NCBI GenBank assembly: GCA_021399435.1
Contig: JAJTUP010000149.1
Span: 1 to 64,000 of the forward strand
From: Diaporthe sp. PMI_573
Taxonomy: Eukaryota > Ascomycota > Sordariomycetes > Diaporthales > Diaporthaceae
Direction of reading: 5' to 3'
Length of the DNA stretch: 64,000 bases
The position numbers and the translations under genes are program-made. This document shows positions 1 through 11,146 of this stretch, piece by piece. The notes beneath the pieces are model-generated. The model saw nothing but the letters and a program-made list of their open reading frames with translations. It made no database searches and was not told the origin of the DNA. The first letter of the stretch is position 1; the number at the start of each line of letters is the position of its first letter.

Positions 1-1463
1 GGATATAGTAATGAGGATAAGAGAAACATCCTTATATAGTTACCTATAATTTAACGGGCTAGTTAACAACTTCTTATTACTATAATACCTAGACTAATCA
101 AGTCTATTAGTACTAGTATTAAACTACGTAATGTAATATAGGTATATCTATAATCGAAGTTAGAGCTATTTTATAAGATTTTGGCCTGGCTTCCTTCCAA
201 AATATAAGCCCGGTACCTAGCTGGTATAATTATAAGAGTAGTGAAGCCTCTCTACGGAATTGCTAAAGCTGGAGTTTATTAGTAGACTACCTATTATTGT
301 CATTACTATAAATAACTATAGATACAAACCTTAACGTTTAATCCATGTCTTCTAGTATCTACTAGTAAAAAAACAAATTTACCATTATAGGTATGTAGAT
401 AGATGATATTCTACTGCTAGATATACTAAAGTTCTCGGCTTTTGAGGATAAGAAAATTATCAAGGCAAAGCTATAATGTAAGCCGAAGGAGAAGCTATTG
501 CTAAAAAAGACGCTTGATTTTAACAACAATAAGCTGATAATAACTCTAAAAGGTACTATTTACCTTTAGTAGAAGGGTTAAGGCGAGAAGATCATAATGA
601 TTAATCCAAAGTCACATAACTTTACTTAGAAGTATCTCAAGTAATATACTCATAGTACTTACCTCGCCTTGATTTACTAACCCGAGGCTTTATTTAACCT
701 ATTAGTTGCTACCTAAGCCTAAATACCTGATAAAGATAATTATACTAAGTTAAATAAATGCTTGAAATGGTAAATAAAGAATCCATCAAGAGAATTATAA
801 TATATTATAGTTAACTTAAAGACTGCTAAATTAATAGTCTTTATTAATAGTTCTTTTACTAATAACCGAGACCTTAGCTCTTAAATTGGCTTTATAATAG
901 TCCTTGTTAACAAGGAAGTAGATAGTATAATATTATGGTATAAGCTTTGAGGAAACATTATGTACTAGTCTTCTACAAAGTATAAGAAAATTACTTAAAG
1001 CATTTTTGCTTCCAAGATCTATAGAATAACTAATGGCTTCAATATAGGAATCGTTCTTTCGTTGACTTTAAAGCTAATCACCGACTAATTAGGTATTAAT
1101 TAAATACCTCTAGTAATTTATACGGATTCCTACTTGCTCTACAAGTATTTAGTAAAGCTGGGAACCACTAAGGAGAAGAGACTCATAATCAATATTATGT
1201 CTCTTTACCAGGTATACAAATGACGGGAAATTAATGAGGTATAATAGATAAACGGTAACGACAACCTTATAGATACTATAATAAAGGTATTACTAAACAA
1301 GGCTTTAAAACGCTTTATTAACACCAACAAGGTGATTATTTAGGTAGAGGGATATGTGGACCAAAGCACGTAATAAAGTACGGGATGGACTACATAATTA
1401 GATATGTATGATATAAGGGAAACCGCGTTTTTGGAGGAATTGGCCAAAAGTAGAAAACTGCCA
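1..1463 (+). mobile_element. Ty1/copia retrotransposon copy 1, 3' part of pol (reverse transcriptase end and RNase H), RIP-degraded
   Basis: Reading the plus strand through stop codons gives the 3' part of a copia polyprotein of the kind common in ascomycetes. An LYGIAKAG stretch lies near 251-280. The reverse-transcriptase catalytic region follows near 390-415, read as IDD followed by LLL. An RNase H region near 1120-1215 reads TDSYLLYKYLVKLGTTKEKR and then an IDIM-like stretch. The element is cut by the window start: base 1 aligns with about 4529 of the second copy. Nearly every interruption is TAG or TAA where the family has glutamine, or TAG where it has tryptophan, which is the RIP pattern. 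It is not functional. The family call rests on remembered motifs, not on a search. Confidence 0.85.
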
Positions 1464-1795
1464 GTGTGGAATGGGTAATAGCAATAGCGATAGCGATAGA
1501 CAAAGGTGTCGGTCTGAAGCGGACCGCTGTAGCTGGCTACTTCTGGCTGGCTGGCTGCAATGGCTGCTTAGTTATCTTAGGCAGCCATTGGTAGCAAGCG
1601 TGCTTGGACCGACTACTGGCCTGTGCATACCTTAGATTAGTCAGCCTTCTAGCTGCACCCTACTTGGGCGCTTCGCCGCCCACGAAGGGGTTAGCCAGAA
1701 GCAACACACGACAGACCCACCAAATTGAAGCTATTAAGTAGCCACTCCGGTAACCCCTTCGAGTAATTACTCGTTTACGTGCCCAACCAACAAAC
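1464..1795 (+). repeat. Candidate 3' LTR of copia copy 1
   Basis: After the RNase H region comes a GC-richer non-coding block that recurs, diverged, at about 5966-6290 after the second copy. The shared end contains 'accaaattgaagctatt', a shift from CGAGTAATTACTCG to AAGTAATTACTTG, and then 'cccaaccaaca' in place of 'ctcacctaaca'. The boundaries are estimated from where the two copies stop aligning. A clean TG...CA pair was not established, so they are good only to about 20 bases. Confidence 0.55.
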
Positions 1796-2050
1796 TTATT
1801 AATATATTTATCTATTAATCTATTCATCTTTTATTTTATTATATATTTCTTTTATTATATATAAATGTAGTAATGTAGTATAAAGATTTTGTAGTTTTGT
1901 AGTTTGTAGTTTTATACATTTGTAGTTTTATAGTTTTGTAATATTGTAGTAATGTAATTTTGTAGTATTGTAGTTTGTAGTTATAGTGTAGTTTTAAAAC
2001 TCTGCTTACTCTAGAGTACTAAAACTTAAACATATACTATTTACACTATA
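1796..2050. repeat. AT-rich low-complexity stretch with repeated TTTTGTAGT units
   Basis: Positions about 1868-1990 consist of irregular repeats of 'tagttttgtagt' and 'attgtagt'. No coding content is seen. It separates the end of the first copia copy from the gag-like start of the second. Confidence 0.6.
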
Positions 2051-5000
2051 AGCACCATATAAATAACTCTTTTAAGATTTAAGGTTATTATTTAAATTAA
2101 GTATTAATTATACAATCTCTTAGTAATTTTTTTAAAAACAAGATACTAGCATCGAAAAGATATACTATCTTAATTATTAGTATATAAATAATATATAGCA
2201 AAGCCATAAAATAGGCTTCCAGCCTTAATATAGCTACAGAAGCTTTTATAGTAATAACCACTACTATAATAATAACTACCACTATAGTAATAACCACCAC
2301 TATAATAATAACCGCCGTTATAATTACCACTAAAAGCACTGCTTTATCTATAAAAAGAAAAGATGCTAGTCCTCAAATTACACCTTTAAGGAACACCAGA
2401 AAGCATACAGACAATATCTCTCTATCTACAAAATCAAGAGACACTTAGCTTCTAATACCGACTTTACCTTCTTTCTTACTAACTTTAGAGATCTCAACAT
2501 CTTATTAAAAGATACCGACAATAGACAAGAAAATAAGCTAGACAGCTATAAAAAAGCTTAGTAATTTCTTATTAATACTTCTTTTTTATACCAACTTAGC
2601 CCTAAAAAGACCGATAAGACCAATAATACTATTATCCCTACTAGCTAATTTACACTAAAAGAGAAATACTCTTAAAATAAATTTTAAAGCATTATCCTAG
2701 ATACTAGAGCGGCTTAATTCTTAACTGCCAGCTATAAATAATTCCTTACCCTAAGCCGGGACAACCTAGCTATTATACTAAATGCCAGCTATACCAGGAA
2801 AGCTATTGTTAAGTTTAAAAAGAAATCATAACTTACATTACTTAGTATAATAACTATAAAGACTACCATTAGGCCTATAACTTTTTATATTATTAATACC
2901 CCTACTTTCTTTTTAATATATATCTAAAATATAGATAAGCTGGAAATCTTCTTTTAAAATACTACTAATAAATTAGTATTAATATAAACATTAGGCCCTA
3001 AAATTACTATTTCTATAATCTAAAAATAGGGTTATTTATAGTTCTTTCTAAATAATTACAAGGCAGATATATTTTTTATAGAAAATAAATTATAACAACT
3101 TTATTATTACTTTAGTCACCTAGCTATAAATTAGCTTTATTGGCTACTTTAAGATACTAGTTACAATTTTAATCTTACTATACTTAAAGTTATTAATAAG
3201 TTTTATTATTATTATTAGCTAAAGAGCGCTGCCTTAAGGTAATTTAAGTTTAATCTTAAGAATAATTATAACTTTAACTACAAGATTATTGCTAACATTA
3301 TATATCTTAACCAGAAACCAGTCTTATATATTACTAATTTCAAAATGTCTTTTTAGGCTAGAAAATTCCTTGCCTTGCTATCTATAAAAGACACTTAGAA
3401 GGCTCTTTATATAGTATAGATTAATATATATTTAGGCCCCCCTAATTGTTTAGCTTACAATACTAAAACCAACTTTGCTTTAGCCAAATTTAGAAATAAA
3501 GCAAGGCTTATAAGAATTACATACAAGCAGATTCCTATAAAAGCTTATTAGTTAATTAGCAAGATTAAACAGTATTATAGATTACTTTAATAAACATTTA
3601 AGATCCTCTATATAGAATTAAGAGAAATCTTTTTAAAAGACGCCATTCTTTAAACAGCACTAAAGGCTGTAAATAATACCGCCGGCCCTAATAGACTAGT
3701 ATCTACTCTGCTTGTTTTTAGCGCTTTCTTATAAGTAAATCTAGACTTACTGCCTATACTATTAACATTAAAGCACATTAAAGTAGTCGTAATGACAATA
3801 TAAGATCTCCGCAAGTACTATACCGAGAAATAAATTATAAAAGCTCTTAACACCTAGAATGGCCTAAATACTACAACTATTCTTAATATGCCGCTATAGT
3901 CAGAGATACTTATCTAGCGTAAAAAGAAAGAATAGCAAGGCCTATATAAGCTGCTAGCTGTTAATAGTTATAATGTTATACTTAACCTTTCCAATAAACC
4001 TGTAAAGTTTAAGTTAACTATTGTCCGAAAATACTTTTAAAACAATAAGAACCTTCTACCTAAAATTTTGTCAGGTAATAGACTAGAGACTAGTTTATTA
4101 CCTACTTTAGAGAACAGCAGGCCTGATACAAGTCTATTATCTAATTTAGAGGGCGGCCGGTTTAAGGCAAGTCTATTACCCGCTTTAAACCATACCAGCA
4201 TTTAGGCCCTAGTATAGAAGCAAGGCCAACCTCCAGGATCTAAGAATAAGCCAAAGCCATTAACAACCTTTCTTAGTTAAAAGAAAAAGGATAACTATAC
4301 CTTATCGTTAAAGCTTTATCAGGATAGCATAATTATAAGCGCTGGCAGACCCTTTAAAGCTTCTAACACCAAGGAGATTAACAATCTTATTACTTAAGGC
4401 ATTTTTTGCTTCAAACACTTTAACTTAAAGATTTATAACAGTCTTTGCCTATTTAACTCTCAAATAATATAAGAAATTAAAGAAAAGACCAAAGTTTCCT
4501 ATAAGAAGTCTCGCTTAATTATTTAAGAATACAACAATAAAAACAAGAGAAATATCCTTATATAGTTACCAACAATTTAGCAGGCTAGTTAACAACTTCT
4601 TATAGTATTAGCGCCTAGTCTAATAAATATTATAGGTATAAATATTAAGCTGTAAGACATTATATAGGCATATCCTTAATTAAAGTTAGCTCTTTTTTAT
4701 AAAATTCTAGCTCAGCTACCCTCCAAATTATAGGCTCACTATCTACCTAAAACAATTATAAGAGTTATAAAACCTTTTTATAGTATTGCTAAAACCGGGG
4801 TTTACTAGTAGATAATATATTACTGCTACTATTATAAGAAGCTAGATATATAGACTTTAACATTTAACCTATACCTTCTAATTTCTATAAGCAGTAAAGA
4901 TAAATTTACCATTATTAAAATACAAATAGACAATACTTTACTACTAGATACCCTAAAGCCTTTAGTAATAGAAGATTAGAAGATTAGAAGATTAAGAAAG

Positions 5001-5965
5001 CAGAAATTTATTATAAGAAAAAAAAAACCCTAATGCCAGGAAAAATACTTAACTTTAATAGAAACAAGCTATTAATAGCTTTTAATTACTCTATTACTCT
5101 TCAGTAGAAGAATTAAAGCAAGAAAATTACTATAATTAATCTAAAGTTATATAACTTTACTTAAAAATACCTTAAGCAATATACTTATAGTATATATCTA
5201 GCTTTAATTTATCAACCAGAAGCTTTTTTTAATCTTTCCGTAACAATACAAGTATAGAAGCCTAATAAGGAAGACTATACTAAGCTAAATAAATATTTAG
5301 ATTAGCAGATAAAGAACCTTTCTTAAGAACTATAAAATATCTTTATTAATTTACAGACTGCCAGATTAATAGTCTTTATAAATACTTTATTTGCTAATAA
5401 CTAGAATCTTAGCTCTTAAATCAGCTTTATAATAATTCTCGTCAACAAAGAGGCTAAAGATATAGTATTATAGTACAAGCTAAAAGGAAACATTATATAC
5501 TAGTCTTCCATAAAGTATAAAAGAATCACTTAGAGCATTCTGGCTTCTAAGATCTACAAAATAGCTAGCGGCTTTAATATAAGAATAATGCTTTTAGCAA
5601 CTCTAAAGCTAATTACAGAGCAATTAAACATTCTAAGGATACCTCTTATAATCTATATAGATTCCTACTTACTCTATAAATATCTAGTAAAACTAGGAAC
5701 CACCAAGGAGAAGAGGCTTATAATAGATATCATGTTTCTTTATTAGGCATATAAGCGACGGGAAATTGACAAAGTATAATAGATAAGCGGCAACAACAAC
5801 CCTATAGATACTATAACAAAGGCATCGCCAAACAAGGCTTTAAAATATCTTGTTAATACCAACAAGCTTATTATTTAAGTAGAGGGCTATATAGATAGAA
5901 GTATATAATATAGAGGAAAATACAATTTTTAGAGAAATTAGAAGTACTGACATAAAAGTAGAAAA
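2051..5965 (+). mobile_element. Ty1/copia retrotransposon copy 2, gag to RNase H, RIP-degraded
   Basis: A nearly complete copia internal region is readable through many TAG/TAA codons. Domains in order: an Asn/Tyr-rich gag tail encoded by repeated TAT-AAT-AAC-type codons (about 2230-2335); a Cys-containing remnant of a zinc knuckle just after; a retropepsin region around 2695-2720 (ILDTRAA); the integrase core and C-terminal part (about 3100-4020, ending with LNTQNGLNTTTILN-like and GLYKLLAVNSYN motifs); reverse transcriptase (about 4530-4960); and RNase H (about 5640-5890). Copy 1 aligns to the last 1.8 kb. No matching 5' LTR is found directly upstream, so the 5' end is missing or decayed. 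CAA/CAG to TAA/TAG changes dominate, so no protein could be made. Confidence 0.85.
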
Positions 5966-6290
5966 CAGTTAATATAGATTTAATAGCATGGAATTTAAAA
6001 GTATAAGGTCGGTCTATAGTAGACTAACACCAGCTAGCAGACCCTAGTTAATTAGTTACCTGCTAGGTTACCTTAACAGCTACTCTAATTGGCCGAAAGG
6101 TCTATATACAGTAGGTTAGTTAGCTAGATTAGTTAGTACTTCTAGCCAACACTTCGATAGGCGCTTCGGCACCCACCAAGGGTAGCTAGAAGCAACACAC
6201 AACACTACCACCAAATGAAGCTATTTACAAGCCTTTCGGTTACCTTTTTAAGTAATTACTTGTCACTATGCTCACCTAACAATTATAGTA
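5966..6290 (+). repeat. Candidate 3' LTR of copia copy 2
   Basis: This aligns with 1464-1795. Both contain a CGGTCT core near the left end, a 'ggcgcttcg' block in the middle and the same terminal 80 bases ending in CAACAA or TAACAA. Differences are mostly C/T and G/A. Ends are approximate. Confidence 0.5.
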
Positions 6291-6680
6291 AATAATAGTA
6301 TAATAATTTAGTATTGCTTTCTTTTAAATATTAATACTATTATAATTATAGCTATAGTATATAGAGTAGCCTTGTTGGTAATATATATACTGCTATTTGT
6401 AAAAGTAATAGAGGGAGTACTTATAAATATCTAGATGTTAGTAAAAATAAAAGACTAGTAAGAGCTTGCTGTTAATAATGTTGTATAGTAGAATAAAGAG
6501 AAATATATAGACTTTTTTTTTGGTAAGGTAAGTACTAAGAGAGATATATATCTGCGCTATGGGCTGATTTTAAAATAGGGCAGTAGTATGTCTATATATA
6601 TTAACTATATAATTGCATTATCGGTTTAGTCTCGGCTCTAATTTTGGCTTTTTTGTAATCTCAAGTACTACAAGAAAGGA
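6291..6680. other. AT-rich spacer, nothing recognised
   Basis: TpA-rich sequence without a readable frame longer than a few dozen codons. It marks the end of the copia island before the GC-balanced segment that starts near 6680. Confidence 0.5.
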
Positions 6681-9600
6681 AGATTGGGATACCATAAGGG
6701 CCACTGTACAGGCAGCGAAACAACTAGAAGGACCAGGAAGATAGAGCGTAGCAATCACCAGGCTGCAACCTGCCACTGGGGCAACTCACTACTTTCGATC
6801 AATACATACCGAAAAGCCCGGGTTGCATCCCAGGAACAAAGCGGTATACGACATAGACTTTGTAGTAGATGCTTCCGAGCTTCCGGTGGGACTCGTCCGG
6901 TTCCGTGTTCAATCGGTTCGTCTCCTCACAACACCATAGAGGTTGCGTGGTAAAACATTCTTTGGATCGAGATACATTAATGTCTGGATGGAAAGAACCA
7001 TGGTGATGCAGACTATCCGCTGAACAAGAGATGGCACATGGAGCTCCAGACAGACGTTACAAGTAAGCTGACTGTGATTGGGGAGCGGAGATTGATTCCA
7101 CTCTGGTGCATATGGTGCGGAATGGACATCATCAGTCGGGCATATCTGTGTCAAGGAGGCAACTGGTTATGCAGTAAAGGTTGTCGATGTATATAATGAC
7201 TAAGACTTAGTCTAAAGGACTTGATTTACCTTTCTACTTGCTACAAGTATGATAAAAGATATTTCTGTGGTGTGACTGGATGGCACACATATTTTGAATC
7301 CGTCACGAGTAATGAAGACCTGAATAATTCTAGTCCTAGGAGCTAGCCAGTATCTTTCTGGGGATGGGAGTGATGTGTGGGATACTATCGCGACATTGCC
7401 AGACTCAAATTAGATGCTCCATGCTCATACTTGCCCGCCACAAGGGGTGAGAAGACATTATAAGGTCTACTAGTATTCTTACAAACAGGGGTGGCAGAAG
7501 TTCTAGCAATATTCTATCATTTTTCCATCCACACAAGCTTACTAGATTACCCGAGTGCTGAGTACTGAATGTTTCTCAGCTTTCGCCGTCTCCTCATGTC
7601 CAATGTACCATTTTGTGCAGCAACCTTCATCTTGGTCGGCTTTCTCAAACGGCAACACCCTGCATAGGCCGACACGGGCCACCCTGACGAATTCTTCACT
7701 CCACACTCTGATCTGTGATGGAGTCTACCGGACTAGGCACCATGTTCTGTCCGTTGTGTTCGTGTGGGCGGAGAGGCGGGCGAGGTAGCTGAAGGCGACG
7801 CAGCGCTGGCAGAGCCACATGCGGTCTCAGTCTAATGGTGTGATATCGACTATGGTAGGGACTCTCCTGCCTGGTGTGTCTTTGGGCGCTGCTTGTGCGA
7901 TGGGCCGACGTGCGGTCTACGATACTCGGTAGCAGCCGCTGTGTCAGATGGGAGTGGTGGACCAAGTGTGGTTGCGGTGATGACAGGGTTTCGAATGAGA
8001 CACTTCTGAATAGATGTGTAGCAGACTAGACGGTGATCCGTAAGATATAAGGAAAGCTGAGACACGAGGAATGAAGGAGCAGCAAGATGAGGGCATGTCG
8101 AGATGAAGATATGTATTTAATTGAGGACGTGGGAAATTAAGGAAAGTAATGCAACACGTACATGATATCCACGCGCGTCCATGGACGAATACCTATAAAT
8201 GCGACCACCAAACTGGATCGCACAGTAGACATGTAGCGAAGATACATGATGTATCTCGATCGACTTGTTGATAAAGGATATAATCCTTCTTTCGGCCAGG
8301 TGCTCGTGGCGTTGTGGCATTGAGACGACACGTGGTCGTAGGTGAGATTGAGCCACGCTGGGCGAGACCACATAGGACCGACCGTAGCCCCACAGGATAC
8401 AATAGACGTCAACACCAAACACAGTCTGGAGACCTTGTCCCCAGTCCAGCAACAAGAGAGAACCTGATTCAGCAGTGTAGGCAAGGTGGGTCAGAGCTGG
8501 GTTGCGGTCCGGCGTGGCCATGTTGAATGCTGGGTGTTGGAGGCTTTCCTCTGTAGGATGAGGCTTGTTGAATTCAGTCTTGAATCAAGGGCACGGCAGA
8601 GAAGCCCATCTTAAGTTCTTCTCGGCCCACGGCCAGACATTTTGGCAGGAGGCTGGTCCGTCCATCATTGCGAATCGAGCCCTTCACAAATGACTAGCTG
8701 ACGGGAACTTGCAGGATGACCAATTTGGCTCCAAAAAAAATCGGAACGCATACCTTACATGTGTTTGCACGGAATCGGTTATTTCCAGTCACATCTGATG
8801 ACATCTCACCTTCTGAACGCAACCTTATAGCACACTAGCCTGAGAACTCGAGCTGCCCATAGTGCCAGTTAAATACGAAAGGCTTACATGCTTTACACAC
8901 ATCATGCTCGAGGAGACTGCACACAGTTGAATTATTTGGCTGATGTGATGGAATATTGTACTCACGGCCGCTGTGCTTTCTCGCTCTGGAAGGCATGCCA
9001 TCCAAAATGATCTGTCCGCTTGTGTCCCGGGCCCACTCTCTTGCAGCCAACGCGGGTGCTTCCCATTGGCAGCTCAGAGGCATCAGGCCGACAAGTGCAT
9101 CTCAACCTAGCCTACTTCGAGCCTGACTGGTTTATTAAGAGTCTACCATGCGCTCCCATGCTCCCAAGGCAAGAGAATGTGTGCATAAAGCATGCACAAT
9201 GGTTTGCATAGTGAGTACGTAGGCATGCATAAATCGGAAGTGGTTGTGTAGGGTCACGGAGCGAAACGGGTAGGGGTGTGGAGTAACCCCTGCCTGTTAC
9301 ACAAAGAGTTGAAATGTGAAGTCACACAGACACCCGACACGTCGTGGAAACTGACAACCCAAAATTTCGCGTCGCAGTAAACGGCAAGAAATAAATCCTA
9401 TCTCTGCAATGTTCCCAGCCCCTTGATTTGTTAGAGAAGTCAACTTCAGAAGCACAACATGCCTAACAAAGTCACAGCGCAACTCAGCTCAGCCTCACTG
9501 GCGGTGTCAGCCTCGCCAGTGGACCCGCCATCGCCATGTAAAACTCATACGTCCGTGCAGGGAAATACCGTCAGAGGACACATCTGTATGACCTTGCATG

Positions 9601-10760
9601 TGCTTTATCTTGCCTATATTTGACCATGAAAGAAATGAGTTAATGACAATCTCCACGTATGGTCTGCCGTAAGGGACACTCTAATATAATTCAGGACAAA
9701 CTATGCTTAGTTAAGGTCGACATCCCGTTGATTGTGACAATGAGCCTCTGTGCGTCCCTTACCAGAGCCAGCACTAAAGCAGTATCAGCAAGCCTTCATG
9801 AAGATCATGCCCTGATACGTGGAAGAGTCTTTACGTATCAGGGTTCCAATTGAAATTTTCAAAATATGTGCACCTTTCAGCCGCACCATTAATGATTATT
9901 AGCCTCTGCGGCAGATCAGTCTGGTTTATGGTCTCAGCAGAGCCGGTGCTGGATGTCCATGTGACCACGACACGACAGGCTTGGCAAGTCTTTACGCTCG
10001 TACCAGAGGAGACAGAGGAATGATGGAACCTCCCCACGCCCCCCCAAACAAGCATTCATCCCGCTACCAGATATATTCTATAGAGCACTTTTCTGACTGG
10101 AGCCAACTTTCGGAATGTCCAGATATGGATGCAAACCTCTGAAAAGGAGATAGTGTAATCACTTTGCATAACACGGCCTGGACATAATGGTTCAGAATAT
10201 TGAACTTGGTTTGAATGGGCCGAAGTGCACCTTGTCACCAGATTTATGAACGGCTCTGATTGGAAGATGAATGGTGCCTATTCAGTCCATAGCTGGGGCT
10301 ATCTATACTCGCTCTTATTAATTGAGAGGGGTCGAATTCCAAGCCCTGAACTTTTATAAATAGGGGCTTAACAACAATGTCAGACAGGATCCTACCCTGC
10401 ACGACTAGCACACAAAGTCACTTCCCCCTAGTTTTTCTTCTAAATCTTATTTGCCAGGATCGTCCCAGATTAGTTTAAATCTTTACTTTCTCAGATAACA
10501 GAAGGACAGAAGAGGGTAATGCAAACACCATTCCAAAATTTTTCTACTTTTACTATAGCTACAATACTACTACCACGACTAGGGCTTAAGCTGGGGCAAT
10601 GCATAAAGCACACCCGCCAGATTATGTTGAAGATCTTAATTATATATTATGAATTTGCCTAATAGGGAAGTAGGAAGAGGGTATATATGCGTACATTGGT
10701 TAAAAGTTAAAGATGCCGACCGACAGGATATGGCTGCCCGACTTTGTCTTATAAATGGCT
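6681..10760. other. GC-balanced segment without a recognisable gene
   Basis: Base composition changes sharply to near 50% GC and RIP-type TpA excess disappears. I looked in six frames for protein families and found none I could defend. Two stretches look slightly more coding-like. One is a plus-strand frame from 6685 that stays open after one early TAG and reads helical and then mixed sequence to about 6930. The other is a minus-strand frame 8521-8117 (134 codons) with a good ATG context. Neither resembles a family I know, and overlapping frames of similar length exist on both strands. From 9500 to 10760 nothing stands out. Confidence 0.4.
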
Positions 10761-10768
10761 ATTATTAT
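10761..10768. repeat. Left 8-bp target-site duplication ATTATTAT of the MULE
   Basis: ATTATTAT abuts the first base of the left terminal inverted repeat and the same eight bases follow the right repeat at 13899-13906. Mutator-like elements make 8-11 bp duplications. The sequence is a simple repeat, so exact length could be 8 or 9. Confidence 0.75.
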
Positions 10769-10823
10769 GAAAACGGAGATTCGCACAACCATAATCGGAG
10801 GGCACACAACTTTTTCTGACTAA
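10769..10823 (+). repeat. Left terminal inverted repeat of the MULE (55 bp)
   Basis: Identical to the reverse complement of 13844-13898. It begins GAAAACGGAGATTCGCACAA and ends CTTTTTCTGACTAA. It retains several CpA dinucleotides that RIP would be expected to hit. Confidence 0.92.
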
Positions 10824-10947
10824 TCATGCTGGCCCCTGTGCCTGAATTAAAAAACACTATGGGTTCGCCATATAAATAATTAACGTAATTACACCGACTA
10901 ACATACCGCTGCATGCTACTATTCCCACACACTTAAGGGCACCAAAT

Positions 10948-11030
10948 AAGCACTATTAGACCCAAGTATTGGCAAACATTGCCCAAATCAAGCAAATTAA
11001 GCACTATTAGACCCATTTAAGCACTATTTA
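10948..11030 (+). repeat. Subterminal repeats AAGCACTATTAGACCCA in the MULE
   Basis: AAGCACTATTAGACCCA occurs at 10948-10964 and again at 10999-11015. A shorter variant, AAGCACTATTTAGCC, follows at 11019. Repeated motifs just inside the TIR are typical transposase-binding sites in DNA transposons. The binding role is inferred. Confidence 0.55.
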
Positions 11031-11085
11031 GCCAAGCAATAAAGCAAATAACAGCCAACATTTGGCCAGATAGTGCAAATAAAGC

Positions 11086-11132
11086 CCTCGTTGCCCTCGT
11101 CGCCCTTGTCGCCCTTGTCGCCCTCGTCGTTA
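11086..11132 (+). repeat. Short tandem repeat GCCCTCGTC/GCCCTTGTC in the MULE
   Basis: Five consecutive 9-base units of the form GCCCTYGTY, the first being GCCCTCGTT. Read on the minus strand they would encode Gly/Arg/Gln-rich or Asp/Glu-Gly-rich repeats, depending on frame. They lie beyond the 3' end of the transposase frame. Confidence 0.6.
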
Positions 11133-11146
11133 CTTATATAACCTAG

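Noticed and set aside
2097..2339. A Val/Ile-rich 80-codon minus-strand frame
   Set aside because: It is the reverse of the Asn/Tyr codon repeats of the copia gag tail.
8117..8521. A 134-codon minus-strand frame with good ATG context
   Set aside because: No recognisable family, and three overlapping frames on both strands are comparably open. Not called as a gene without transcript or homology evidence.
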